NCBI GenBank assembly: GCA_017539165.1
Contig: JAFYHN010000025.1
Coordinates: forward strand, 1 to 64,000
Direction of reading: 5' to 3'
Source of the DNA: Eubacterium sp.
GTDB lineage: Bacteria > Bacillota > Clostridia > Lachnospirales > Lachnospiraceae
DNA length: 64,000 nt
The notes under the pieces are model-generated. The model worked only from the letters and a program-made list of their open reading frames with translations. It was not told where the DNA came from and searched no databases. The position numbers and the translations under genes were made by a program. Numbering within the stretch: position 1 is the first letter of the stretch; each line of letters opens with the position of its first letter. This document shows, in pieces, positions 8,077 to 15,976 of this stretch.

Positions 8077-10356
8077 ATGAGATTCTGGATTGCGGCGACA
8101 CTCATTTTTATTATTGCTTCATTAACAGTTTGTGCTATCAAAGCAAATCGTTCAAAGAAAGCAATCAGGAAAGCGGTTGCTCTTTTAGTGTGCTCTACAA
8201 TGCCCCCGGTTATGGGTAATCTCATTATCATATGTTCTCGAGATAAACTGTATTCCCAGATAGGGTATTATATATACTTTCTTGGAATGGACATTTTCAT
8301 GTATGCAATATTCAGATTTACATTTGAGTATTGTCATATCACAAAACATGCAGTCAAGTCAAAACGTATCGTTTTGTTTTTTATGATGTTGGACTTTATC
8401 CAATACATCGTCAATATTTTTACCGGTCATGTATTTGATACGAGGCTGATAGAGGCTGATGGTGCGGATTATTATCAGCTTGTACCATATCTTGGACAAA
8501 CATTTCATCGCATACTTGATTATGGAATACTAGCTATAGTTCTGATCATATTCATAGTTAAAACTATAAGAAGTCCTAAGATTTATGCTGAAAGGTATCT
8601 TGTGATTCTAATTACCATGGTTGTAGTGTCGGCTTGGGAGACATATTATATCTTTTCGCGTACACCTGTGGATAGTTCTATGATCGGTTTTGGAGTGTAT
8701 GGAATTCTGGTATTTTACTTCTCGCTCTATTATAGACCACTTCGACTTCTGGACAGTATGCTTGCATCTATTGCTTCGGGGTTGCCGGAGGCTCTCTACT
8801 TTTTTGATATGAACAGAACTTGTATCTGGACCAATGTTTTAGGAGAGTATTTGCTGGATCTGAAAGGGAATAACCTTGAATCTGCTAAGGAAAAGATACG
8901 TACAATGTTTGGTGATTGTCCATGGGAGAGTGATGAGTGGAATGCGAGAAAAAAGGTTGAGTCAGAAGATGGAAATAAGTACTATTATCTTGAGAAACAT
9001 GGAGTTTTCAATGAGACGGGAAAGCGAGTAGGATCTTATATACGTGTTCGAGATGTTACCGAGGAACAGGAAGTTCTTGAGAAGGAGAAATACAATGCAA
9101 CGCATGATTCGTTGACGGATATCTATACAAAGAAATTTCTGTTTGAGACATTTGCTGAGATGCTGAAAGAGAATCCGAACATAGATTACTATGTGATATA
9201 TTCCAATATAAATGACTTTAAGATCGTAAATGACATCTTCGGTAACCAGTTTGGTGACTATGTTCTGAAATACATCGCTGGAATGATCCAGGCCGAGATG
9301 GAAGGAAAGGGAATCGCAGGCCGTCTTGTGGGTGATACTTTCGGAATGTGTATTCCTGTTGATAAGTTCAATGAGGCAGATATCGTTCGGGAGCTTACAC
9401 ATTTTACTGTTACAGATGGAGATATAGAACACTATGTGCTCATGCACCTGGGTGTATATCGAGTTATAGACCGGACGCTTGATGTTTCGTATATGTTTGA
9501 CAGAGCCCGCATAGCACTCTCAACTATTAAAGACGACTATCATACATATATCGCATACTTTGATTCGGAAATGCGCGAAAAAGTTCTCTGGGAGCAGAAG
9601 ATCACAACTCAGCTATCCGGTGCACTGACGGAGGGACAGATAGTTCCATTCCTTCAGCCTATAGTGGATGCAGAGAAAAAAGTAGTGGGTGCAGAGGCGC
9701 TTGTAAGATGGAATCACTCGGAGGAAGGTTTCCTGGCACCGTACAAATTTATACCTGTATTCGAGAAGAATGGAATGATCGCTGATATAGACAGATATAT
9801 GTGGCGGCGTGCCTGTGAACTTCTATATCAGTGGAATAAGGCAGGTATAGATATGTTTATATCCATAAACATATCACCGAAGGATTTCTACTTCATGGAT
9901 GTTGGCATTGAGATTAGAAACATCGTGAAGGAGTTCGGTATAAATCAGGAGCGGCTCAGGATTGAGATAACTGAAACCGTTATGATGTCAGAGCAGGATA
10001 ATATAATGAATATCCTGAATGATTTCAGAAGAGATGGTTTCATAGTAGAGATGGATGACTTTGGAAGTGGATACTCATCACTGAATATGCTGAAGGATAT
10101 GCCAATAGATCTGATCAAGATAGATATGGCATTTCTGAGGAAGTCAGAAAACAGTGATAAAGCCGAGATTATTCTGAAAAATATCGTAAGGCTTTCTTCA
10201 GAGCTTGGGCTCATTGCGCTTACCGAGGGCGTGGAGACAGAGGAACAGTACCAACTGCTGGCTGGACTCGGATGTTCGCTGTTCCAGGGTTATCACTTCG
10301 CAAAGCCAATGCCGGTAGAAGAATTTGAGGATAAGTATATTAAAAGAAGAGAATAG
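8077..10356 (+). CDS. 7TM-PAS-GGDEF(degenerate)-EAL cyclic di-GMP phosphodiesterase
   Basis: A 759-residue membrane signalling protein likely to hydrolyse cyclic di-GMP. Residues 1-230 hold seven hydrophobic helices like the 7TM sensor of some histidine kinases, then a PAS-like segment (about 235-335). The GGDEF domain is degenerate: the signature at 418-422 reads VGDTF, so cyclase activity is unlikely, though it could bind GTP. The EAL domain (about 510-759) keeps its catalytic residues: EALVRW (E540), INISPKDF, IEITE, DDFGSGYSS, IKID, EGVET and QGYHF. Its stop is two bases before nrdG, so these genes are probably cotranscribed, although no functional link is obvious. The ligand sensed is unknown. 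Confidence 0.88.
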   Translation: MRFWIAATLIFIIASLTVCAIKANRSKKAIRKAVALLVCSTMPPVMGNLIIICSRDKLYSQIGYYIYFLGMDIFMYAIFRFTFEYCHITKHAVKSKRIVLFFMMLDFIQYIVNIFTGHVFDTRLIEADGADYYQLVPYLGQTFHRILDYGILAIVLIIFIVKTIRSPKIYAERYLVILITMVVVSAWETYYIFSRTPVDSSMIGFGVYGILVFYFSLYYRPLRLLDSMLASIASGLPEALYFFDMNRTCIWTNVLGEYLLDLKGNNLESAKEKIRTMFGDCPWESDEWNARKKVESEDGNKYYYLEKHGVFNETGKRVGSYIRVRDVTEEQEVLEKEKYNATHDSLTDIYTKKFLFETFAEMLKENPNIDYYVIYSNINDFKIVNDIFGNQFGDYVLKYIAGMIQAEMEGKGIAGRLVGDTFGMCIPVDKFNEADIVRELTHFTVTDGDIEHYVLMHLGVYRVIDRTLDVSYMFDRARIALSTIKDDYHTYIAYFDSEMREKVLWEQKITTQLSGALTEGQIVPFLQPIVDAEKKVVGAEALVRWNHSEEGFLAPYKFIPVFEKNGMIADIDRYMWRRACELLYQWNKAGIDMFISINISPKDFYFMDVGIEIRNIVKEFGINQERLRIEITETVMMSEQDNIMNILNDFRRDGFIVEMDDFGSGYSSLNMLKDMPIDLIKIDMAFLRKSENSDKAEIILKNIVRLSSELGLIALTEGVETEEQYQLLAGLGCSLFQGYHFAKPMPVEEFEDKYIKRRE

Positions 10357-10358
10357 AT

Positions 10359-11048
10359 ATGAAGATACATGGACTACAAAAGATGACATTGCTGGATTAT
10401 CCGGGAAAGGTTGCGTGTACTGTATTTCTGGGTGGATGTGAGTTTAGATGTCCGTACTGTCACAATACGGAGCTTCTGGATATGAATGCACCTGAACTGA
10501 TGGATGATATAGCCTTTCTGGAGTTCCTAAAGAGGAGAACAGGGCTTTTGGACGGCGTTGCCGTTACTGGAGGAGAGCCGCTCCTGAGAAATGATATATC
10601 ATCGCTTCTTGATAGTATTAAGAATATGGGGTTCCTTGTTAAGCTGGATACAAATGGTAATCATCCTGATCGTCTGCAGGAAGTTGTAGAAGCGGGACTG
10701 GTAGACTATGTTGCAATGGATGTGAAGAATTCACGTGAACGATATGGCGAGACCATCGGACTTCCCGGATTTGATATATCAAGAGTTGAAAAGAGTGTTG
10801 AATACCTTCTTTCGGATCAGGTTGAATATGAATTCAGGACCACGGTTGTGAAACAGTTTCATGATGAGAGTTCATTTATAGATATAGCCCGGTGGATAGA
10901 AGGAGCACAGAATTATTATATCCAGAGTTTTGTTGACAGAGATACAGTTCCATTTGGAGGATTGGAAGCCTGCAGCATGGAAGAACTGGAAAAATTCAGA
11001 GAAATAGTGCGTCCGCACGTTAAAAATATAGAAATACGAGGCGTTTGA
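10359..11048 (+). CDS. nrdG: Anaerobic ribonucleoside-triphosphate reductase activating protein
   Basis: A 229-residue radical SAM enzyme that installs the glycyl radical on NrdD. The cluster motif is CEFRCPYC (CxxxCxxC) near residue 27, followed by VTGGEPLL, the SAM-binding GGE segment. The start is two bases after the EAL gene stop, so translation is probably coupled. The terminator begins inside its last codons, so it is separated from nrdD, which has its own promoter. The order nrdG then nrdD is reversed from the common nrdDG. The alternative, a generic NrdG/PflA-family activase, is unlikely given nrdD next door. Confidence 0.9.
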   Translation: MKIHGLQKMTLLDYPGKVACTVFLGGCEFRCPYCHNTELLDMNAPELMDDIAFLEFLKRRTGLLDGVAVTGGEPLLRNDISSLLDSIKNMGFLVKLDTNGNHPDRLQEVVEAGLVDYVAMDVKNSRERYGETIGLPGFDISRVEKSVEYLLSDQVEYEFRTTVVKQFHDESSFIDIARWIEGAQNYYIQSFVDRDTVPFGGLEACSMEELEKFREIVRPHVKNIEIRGV

Positions 11049-11073
11049 GATAAAAACGCCTCATTTTATTTTC
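11038..11073 (+). terminator. Terminator overlapping the nrdG stop codon
   Basis: GAGGCGTTT and AAACGCCTC form a perfect 9-bp stem with a 7-nt loop containing the nrdG TGA, followed by ATTTTATTTT. Confidence 0.85.
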
Positions 11074-11075
11074 TA

Positions 11076-11117
11076 CTATATATAGTATTTTTGAGATTTT
11101 TTTAATACTACATATTG
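11076..11117. promoter_or_regulatory. Paired NrdR boxes in the nrdD promoter
   Basis: CTATATATAG at 11076-11085 matches the NrdR consensus CWATATATWG in all ten positions, and CTACATATTG at 11108-11117 matches nine of ten. The two begin 32 bases apart, about three helical turns, the usual spacing for cooperative NrdR binding. The second box overlaps the -35 hexamer at 11115-11120, so bound NrdR should block RNA polymerase. NrdR itself is not in the window. Confidence 0.8.
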
Positions 11118-11142
11118 ACATTTTCTCAAAAGATGTTATTAT
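11115..11142 (+). promoter_or_regulatory. nrdD promoter
   Basis: TTGACA (11115-11120), a 16-bp spacer and TGT-TATTAT (11134-11142) give a strong -35 with an extended -10. A leader of about 70 bases and the SD GGGGAGGA precede the ATG at 11222. Confidence 0.75.
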
Positions 11143-11221
11143 TTTTATTACTAACCTATATATACTGAATAATCTAAATCGGGGTTAAAATAATAAAATC
11201 TATTGGGGAGGAACCAAACTT

Positions 11222-13633
11222 ATGTACCGTGTGTTAAAAAGAGATGGCGTAATCGTTGAATTTGATGTATCCAAGATAAGTGCTGCTATAGAGAAAGCAT
11301 TTGTGGGATGCGAGAAACAGTATCATCCAAGCGTAATTGATATGCTTGCTCTTCGTACAACAAGCGATTTCGAAGACAAGATCAAGGATGATGTAATATC
11401 AGTTGAAGATATTCAGGATAGTGCAGAGAAGATCCTGTCAGAAGCTGGATATGCTGATGTTTCTAAAGCTTATATCCTTTATCGTAAGCAGCGTGAAAAG
11501 ATTCGTAATGTTAAGAACGCAATGCTCAATTATAAGGATATAGTTGATAACTATCTGAAGATCAATGATTGGCGCGTTAAAGAGAACTCTACGGTTACAT
11601 ACAGTGTTGGTGGTCTTATTCTTTCTAACTCAGGAGCCATAACAGCTAACTATTGGCTCAGCGAGATATATGACCGTGAGATAGCAGAGGCTCATCGTAC
11701 AGCAGCAGTTCATATTCATGACCTCAGCATGCTGACAGGATATTGTGCAGGATGGTCACTGAAGCAGCTTATCCAGGAAGGACTCGGAGGAGTTCCTGGA
11801 AAGATTACTTCATCACCTGCAAGTCATCTTTCAACACTCTGCAATCAGATGGTTAACTTCCTTGGTATCATGCAGAATGAGTGGGCAGGTGCTCAGGCAT
11901 TTTCTTCATTTGATACTTATCTGGCACCATTTATCCGTGTAGATAACCTTTCACAGAAAGAAGTTAAACAGTGTCTGCAGTCATTTATCTTCGGTGTTAA
12001 TACACCATCAAGATGGGGTACTCAGTCACCATTTACAAATATAACTCTCGACTGGACAGTCCCAAGAGATATGGTTGATCAGAAGGCTTGGGTAGGCGGT
12101 AAGGAAGTTGACTTCACTTACGGTGATTGCCAGAAGGAAATGGATATGGTAAACAAGGCATTTATCGAGATCATGCTCGAGGGCGATGCCAACGGACGTG
12201 GATTCCAGTATCCTATTCCAACATATTCTATCACAAAGGATTTTGACTGGAGCGAGACAGAGAATAACAAGCTTCTCTTTGAGATGACAGCTAAGTATGG
12301 TACACCATACTTCTCAAATTACATTAATTCAGATATGGAACCAAGTGATGTCCGCAGTATGTGCTGCCGTCTCAGACTTGATCTTCGTGAGCTTCGTAAG
12401 AAGTCAGGTGGTTACTTCGGAAGTGGTGAGTCAACAGGATCTGTCGGAGTTGTTACTATCAACCTTCCGCGTATTGCATACCTTGCCAAGGACGAGGCTG
12501 ATTTCTATGAGAGACTCGATTATCTAATGGATATCTCAGCAAGATCTCTTCATACTAAGAGACAGGTTATCACAAAGCTTCTTGATCTTGGACTTTATCC
12601 ATATACAAAGAGATATCTTGGTACATTTAACAACCACTTCTCAACAATCGGTCTTATCGGTATGAACGAAGTTGGACTTAATGCTAAATGGCTTAGAAAA
12701 GATCTTACACATGAAGAGACACAGAAGTTTGCTATAGATGTTCTGAATCACATGAGAGATCGTCTCAGTGATTATCAGGAGAAGTACGGAGACCTCTACA
12801 ACCTAGAGGCTACACCGGCTGAGTCAACAACATACAGATTTGCTAAACATGATACAGAGCAGTTCCCTGATATCATTACAGCAAATATGAATGGAGTTCC
12901 TTATTACACGAACTCATCTCATCTTCCTGTTGGATATACAGAAGATATATTCTCAGCACTTGATGTTCAGGATAACCTTCAGACACTTTATACATCAGGA
13001 ACTGTATTCCATGCGTTCCTCGGTGAGAAGCTTCCTGACTGGAAAGCAGCTGCAAATCTTGTTCGCAAGATTGCAGAGAACTACAGACTTCCATATTATA
13101 CAATGTCTCCTACTTACTCAGTATGTAAGAATCATGGTTATATCACAGGTGAAGTATTCGAGTGTCCTGAGTGTGGTGAGAAGACAGAAGTTTACAGCCG
13201 TATAACAGGTTACTATCGTCCAATCCAGAACTGGAACGATGGTAAGACACAGGAATATAAAGACCGTCAGGTTTATAAGATAAGCGCAAGCAAACTTACA
13301 CATTCAGGTCCTGTAAAGACTATAACACCGGACTATGCTGAGGCAGATGTTGAAAAAAACAACGCGCCTAAGACAGAAAATGTTTCAAAGGAGAATATAT
13401 CTGCAGCGGATGTTCCTACAATGTATGTTAAGGATCATTGTCCAAAGTGTAAGGGTGCAGAGCAGAGATTCAAGATATCCAAAGTAGAGTATAACGAAGT
13501 AAACTGCTCAGAGAATATGGATATCGCGAGAGAGCTTAACATTCAGCAGACACCAACTATAATTGATCCGGATGGAACAAGATATGTTGGAGATAACGCA
13601 GCAGCTGAGTGGCTTAAGGCACATAGCATGTAA
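11222..13633 (+). CDS. nrdD: Anaerobic (class III) ribonucleotide reductase with C-terminal glutaredoxin-like domain
   Basis: An 803-residue glycyl radical enzyme reducing ribonucleoside triphosphates. Residues 1-95 are an ATP-cone (start YRVLKRDGVIVEFD). The catalytic barrel contains SMCCRLRLDLREL on the finger loop, GSGESTGSVGVVTINL, and near the end FECPECGEKTEVYSRITGYY, with the zinc-site Cys and the radical glycine G663. The usual family end is followed by a spacer and a 72-residue thioredoxin-fold domain (732-803) with CPKC (C740, C743) and a TPT cis-proline loop. That suggests a dithiol reductant delivered in cis, unlike the formate-dependent enzymes. trxB follows after a terminator. 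The promoter carries NrdR boxes. The fusion is seen; its electron-transfer role is inferred. Confidence 0.95.
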   Translation: MYRVLKRDGVIVEFDVSKISAAIEKAFVGCEKQYHPSVIDMLALRTTSDFEDKIKDDVISVEDIQDSAEKILSEAGYADVSKAYILYRKQREKIRNVKNAMLNYKDIVDNYLKINDWRVKENSTVTYSVGGLILSNSGAITANYWLSEIYDREIAEAHRTAAVHIHDLSMLTGYCAGWSLKQLIQEGLGGVPGKITSSPASHLSTLCNQMVNFLGIMQNEWAGAQAFSSFDTYLAPFIRVDNLSQKEVKQCLQSFIFGVNTPSRWGTQSPFTNITLDWTVPRDMVDQKAWVGGKEVDFTYGDCQKEMDMVNKAFIEIMLEGDANGRGFQYPIPTYSITKDFDWSETENNKLLFEMTAKYGTPYFSNYINSDMEPSDVRSMCCRLRLDLRELRKKSGGYFGSGESTGSVGVVTINLPRIAYLAKDEADFYERLDYLMDISARSLHTKRQVITKLLDLGLYPYTKRYLGTFNNHFSTIGLIGMNEVGLNAKWLRKDLTHEETQKFAIDVLNHMRDRLSDYQEKYGDLYNLEATPAESTTYRFAKHDTEQFPDIITANMNGVPYYTNSSHLPVGYTEDIFSALDVQDNLQTLYTSGTVFHAFLGEKLPDWKAAANLVRKIAENYRLPYYTMSPTYSVCKNHGYITGEVFECPECGEKTEVYSRITGYYRPIQNWNDGKTQEYKDRQVYKISASKLTHSGPVKTITPDYAEADVEKNNAPKTENVSKENISAADVPTMYVKDHCPKCKGAEQRFKISKVEYNEVNCSENMDIARELNIQQTPTIIDPDGTRYVGDNAAAEWLKAHSM

Positions 13634-13667
13634 TTATACCGGTTAACGGTGAAAGGATACATAATAA

Positions 13668-13705
13668 GTGGGACAAGGGCTTAGCCCCCTGTCCCACATT
13701 GTGTT
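13668..13705 (+). terminator. Terminator after nrdD (GTGGGACA type)
   Basis: GTGGGACA (13668-13675) pairs with TGTCCCAC (13690-13697), with an inner GGGC/GCCC helix, followed by ATTGTGTTATT, a weak T-tract. The same outer stem sequence recurs in the terminator at 43596. Confidence 0.7.
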
Positions 13706-13763
13706 ATTCAGAAAAGAGTATTCTACACTAAAAACAATAATAATATAATAGCGGGAGGAATAT

Positions 13764-14669
13764 ATGTACGACATAATCATAGTAGGCGGTGGTCCTGCAG
13801 GTCTGACAGCTGCGGTATATGGACTTAGAAGTGGCAGATCTGTTTTTGTAATAGAGAGAGAAGTTTTCGGAGGACAGATAGTAAATTCTCCGAAAGTTGA
13901 AAATATACCAGGATTTGAGAGTATAAGCGGAGATGTCTTTGCTGATAAGATGTTGGATCAGGCTATGGCTCAGGGAGCGGAAGTTACTCTGGAAGAAGTT
14001 AAGGCGGTAAAGAAGGCAGGTGATATCTTCACTGTTGAGACAGCAGAAGGTGGAAGCTATGAGGGGCGTTCGGTGATATTTGCAACTGGAACAACTCACA
14101 GGGTTCTTGGACTTGAAGGTGAGGAGGATCTTATAGGAAATGGCATCAGTTTCTGTGCAGTGTGTGATGGAGATTTCTACAGAGATAAGAATGTGGTCAT
14201 GATCGGTGGGGGAAATTCTGCATTTGTTGAATCAAATCTATTGGTAGATATTGTAAGTCATCTTACGATCCTTCAGGATATGCCTTTCTTCACAGCGGAT
14301 AAGAAGTTGCAGGATCAGCTTCTGGCCAGTGACAAGGTAGAAACTCATGTTGGTACAAAGATACTTGGATATGAAGTGGACGATGGTGTTCTTACAGGTG
14401 TTAAGTACGAGGAAAATGGTGAAATAAAAGTTGCAAAGTGTGACGGGGTTTTTCTGGCTGTAGGACTGGTTCCGGAGAATGATGCATTTGCCGGACTTGC
14501 CGAACTGAATGATGCGGGATACTTTGTTCAGAACGGGAATTGCGGAACTATGACACCGGGAGTATTCGTGGCAGGAGACTGCTGTGCGAAATCTCTCAGA
14601 CAGGTAACAACGGCTTGTGCGGATGGAGCTATAGCAGCAACACAGGCGTGTGAATATCTCAAACAGTAG
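13764..14669 (+). CDS. trxB: Thioredoxin reductase
   Basis: A 301-residue FAD/NADPH flavoprotein that reduces a CxxC partner. The FAD motif GGGPAGLTAAVYGL opens the protein, the redox-active CAVCD motif is near residue 132, the NADPH motif GGGNSAF follows, and GVFVAGDC is the second FAD-binding motif near the end. Length is normal for the low-molecular-weight class. GGGAGGAA lies three bases before ATG 13764. No thioredoxin gene is adjacent. The nearest possible partner is the glutaredoxin-like domain of NrdD just upstream, which makes NrdD reduction a likely job. Confidence 0.93.
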   Translation: MYDIIIVGGGPAGLTAAVYGLRSGRSVFVIEREVFGGQIVNSPKVENIPGFESISGDVFADKMLDQAMAQGAEVTLEEVKAVKKAGDIFTVETAEGGSYEGRSVIFATGTTHRVLGLEGEEDLIGNGISFCAVCDGDFYRDKNVVMIGGGNSAFVESNLLVDIVSHLTILQDMPFFTADKKLQDQLLASDKVETHVGTKILGYEVDDGVLTGVKYEENGEIKVAKCDGVFLAVGLVPENDAFAGLAELNDAGYFVQNGNCGTMTPGVFVAGDCCAKSLRQVTTACADGAIAATQACEYLKQ

Positions 14670-14698
14670 TACAGTAGTATTTTACAGGAGGGGGCATT

Positions 14699-15799
14699 AT
14701 GAGAAAGACTAAGAAACTACTTATACTTTTGGCGTTCCTGTTTGTTTTTGACAGTATATCTGTCAGTATGTGGACAGTAAATGCAAAAGGTGAGATTATC
14801 GAAGTAGATTCAGAGGATACTATCGAGAGGGGAGTGAAGGCTTCTCTTGGTAAGTGGAAGAAGGCAGGAGGAAGACGGAGATTTATATATAGCGACGGTT
14901 CATATGCCCGTAATGAATATATAGACGGCTGCTGGCTGGATTCGGAAGGCTGGTATGACAACGCATGGGACGGAGCGTGGAAGAAGAATAAAAAAGGCAA
15001 ATGGTTTCAATCAGGTTCATGGTATCCTAAGGACAGATGGCTTAAGGTCGATGGTAAATGGTACTTCTTTGATGTTTCAGGATATATGTGTAAATCCAAA
15101 TGGATACAGTCAGGTGGTGCATGGTACTATCTGAAGGCAAACGGTCAGATGGCAGTATCGGAAAAGGTAGGAAAGTATAGATTCGATTCGACAGGTAAAT
15201 GGATAGATGACCGGACAATAGCTGATTATTTGAAGGATAGTCAAACTGCAAAAAAGACAAAACAGATTGTTACAGTTATAGGACATGATCTATATCTTTT
15301 TAAAAAGAAGAAAGATGGAACCTGGAAAAAGGGAAAGAAGATGTACTGTGGATACGGTTCTAATGGACTTACTGATCCGGAAACAAGAGTTGCGGGAAGC
15401 AGAACTACACCGAAGGGTTCATATAAGCTGACACTTGCATTTGGCATTGCTCCAAATCCGGGAACTAAGATGACTTATAGGAATATTACAGAGAATTCCT
15501 ACTGGTCTCAGGGACCTGAAAACTATAATAGATGGGTAGAGAGCAGTACACCGATAGAAGGAGAACATCTTATAGATTATTATCAGTATAAGTATGCAAT
15601 GAATATAGGCTTCAATCGGAATCCTACGGTTTATGGTAGAGGCGCGGCAATATTCGTACACTGTAAGAGTATTAACAGCTGGGAAACAGCCGGATGCGTC
15701 AGCCTTGAAGAGAGTGATATGGTATCACTTATGAAACAGCTGAAAAATGGTGCATATATCATAATCGTTGAGAATAAGAGCGAACTTGCAAATTACTAA
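14699..15799 (+). CDS. Secreted L,D-transpeptidase with cell-wall-binding repeats
   Basis: A 366-residue exported enzyme predicted to cross-link peptidoglycan through its YkuD domain. A signal peptide covers about residues 1-30. Residues 50-170 hold aromatic cell-wall-binding repeats (KWYFFDVSGYM, AWYYLKANGQM), the type that tethers proteins to the Gram-positive wall. The YkuD domain (about 185-366) ends with HCKSINSWETAGCVSL, containing the catalytic His and Cys. AGGAGGGGG precedes ATG 14699. The gene is 29 bases after trxB and ends at a strong terminator, so it may be cotranscribed with trxB without being functionally related. The block RNEYIDGC is shared with the CAP protein at 40268. Confidence 0.88.
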   Translation: MRKTKKLLILLAFLFVFDSISVSMWTVNAKGEIIEVDSEDTIERGVKASLGKWKKAGGRRRFIYSDGSYARNEYIDGCWLDSEGWYDNAWDGAWKKNKKGKWFQSGSWYPKDRWLKVDGKWYFFDVSGYMCKSKWIQSGGAWYYLKANGQMAVSEKVGKYRFDSTGKWIDDRTIADYLKDSQTAKKTKQIVTVIGHDLYLFKKKKDGTWKKGKKMYCGYGSNGLTDPETRVAGSRTTPKGSYKLTLAFGIAPNPGTKMTYRNITENSYWSQGPENYNRWVESSTPIEGEHLIDYYQYKYAMNIGFNRNPTVYGRGAAIFVHCKSINSWETAGCVSLEESDMVSLMKQLKNGAYIIIVENKSELANY

Positions 15800-15800
15800 A

Positions 15801-15846
15801 AAAATATGACAGTTGAAATCTGATTTCAACTGTCATATTTTTTTAC
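15801..15846. terminator. Bidirectional terminator between L,D-transpeptidase and tRNA-Arg
   Basis: A perfect 14-bp stem (15805-15818 with 15824-15837) is flanked by A-runs and T-runs on both sides, so it can end transcription of the transpeptidase on the plus strand and tRNA-Arg on the minus strand. A 43-base core is identical to the terminator at 62980-63022. Confidence 0.9.
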
Positions 15847-15919
15847 GTCCCCGAGGGGATTCGAACCTCCGACCTACCGCTTAGGAGGCGGTCGCTCTAT
15901 CCAGCTGAGCTACGAGGAC
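15846..15919 (-). tRNA. tRNA-Arg(CCT)
   Basis: The minus strand folds as a 74-nt cloverleaf: 7-bp acceptor (GTCCTCG/CGGGGAC), D-arm GCTC/GAGC, anticodon arm ACCGC-CTCCTAA-GCGGT with anticodon CCT, and T-loop TTCGAAT. CCA is not encoded. One A-C mismatch occurs in the T-stem. It reads codon AGG. Confidence 0.95.
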
Positions 15920-15930
15920 ATGCAAAGTGT

Positions 15931-15959
15931 ATTCTACACGAAGATTTCCTCTCGGTCAA
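15931..15959 (-). promoter_or_regulatory. tRNA-Arg promoter
   Basis: On the minus strand TTGACC, 17 bases, TAGAAT ends 11 bases before the tRNA. The spacing is ideal for sigma-A. Confidence 0.75.
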
Positions 15960-15976
15960 GAGTGAGTATTAAGTCT

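Noticed and set aside
11156-11165. Third NrdR-like box CTATATATAC
   Set aside because: Nine of ten match but it lies downstream of the -10 and 48 bases from the second box, not on the same face of the helix.
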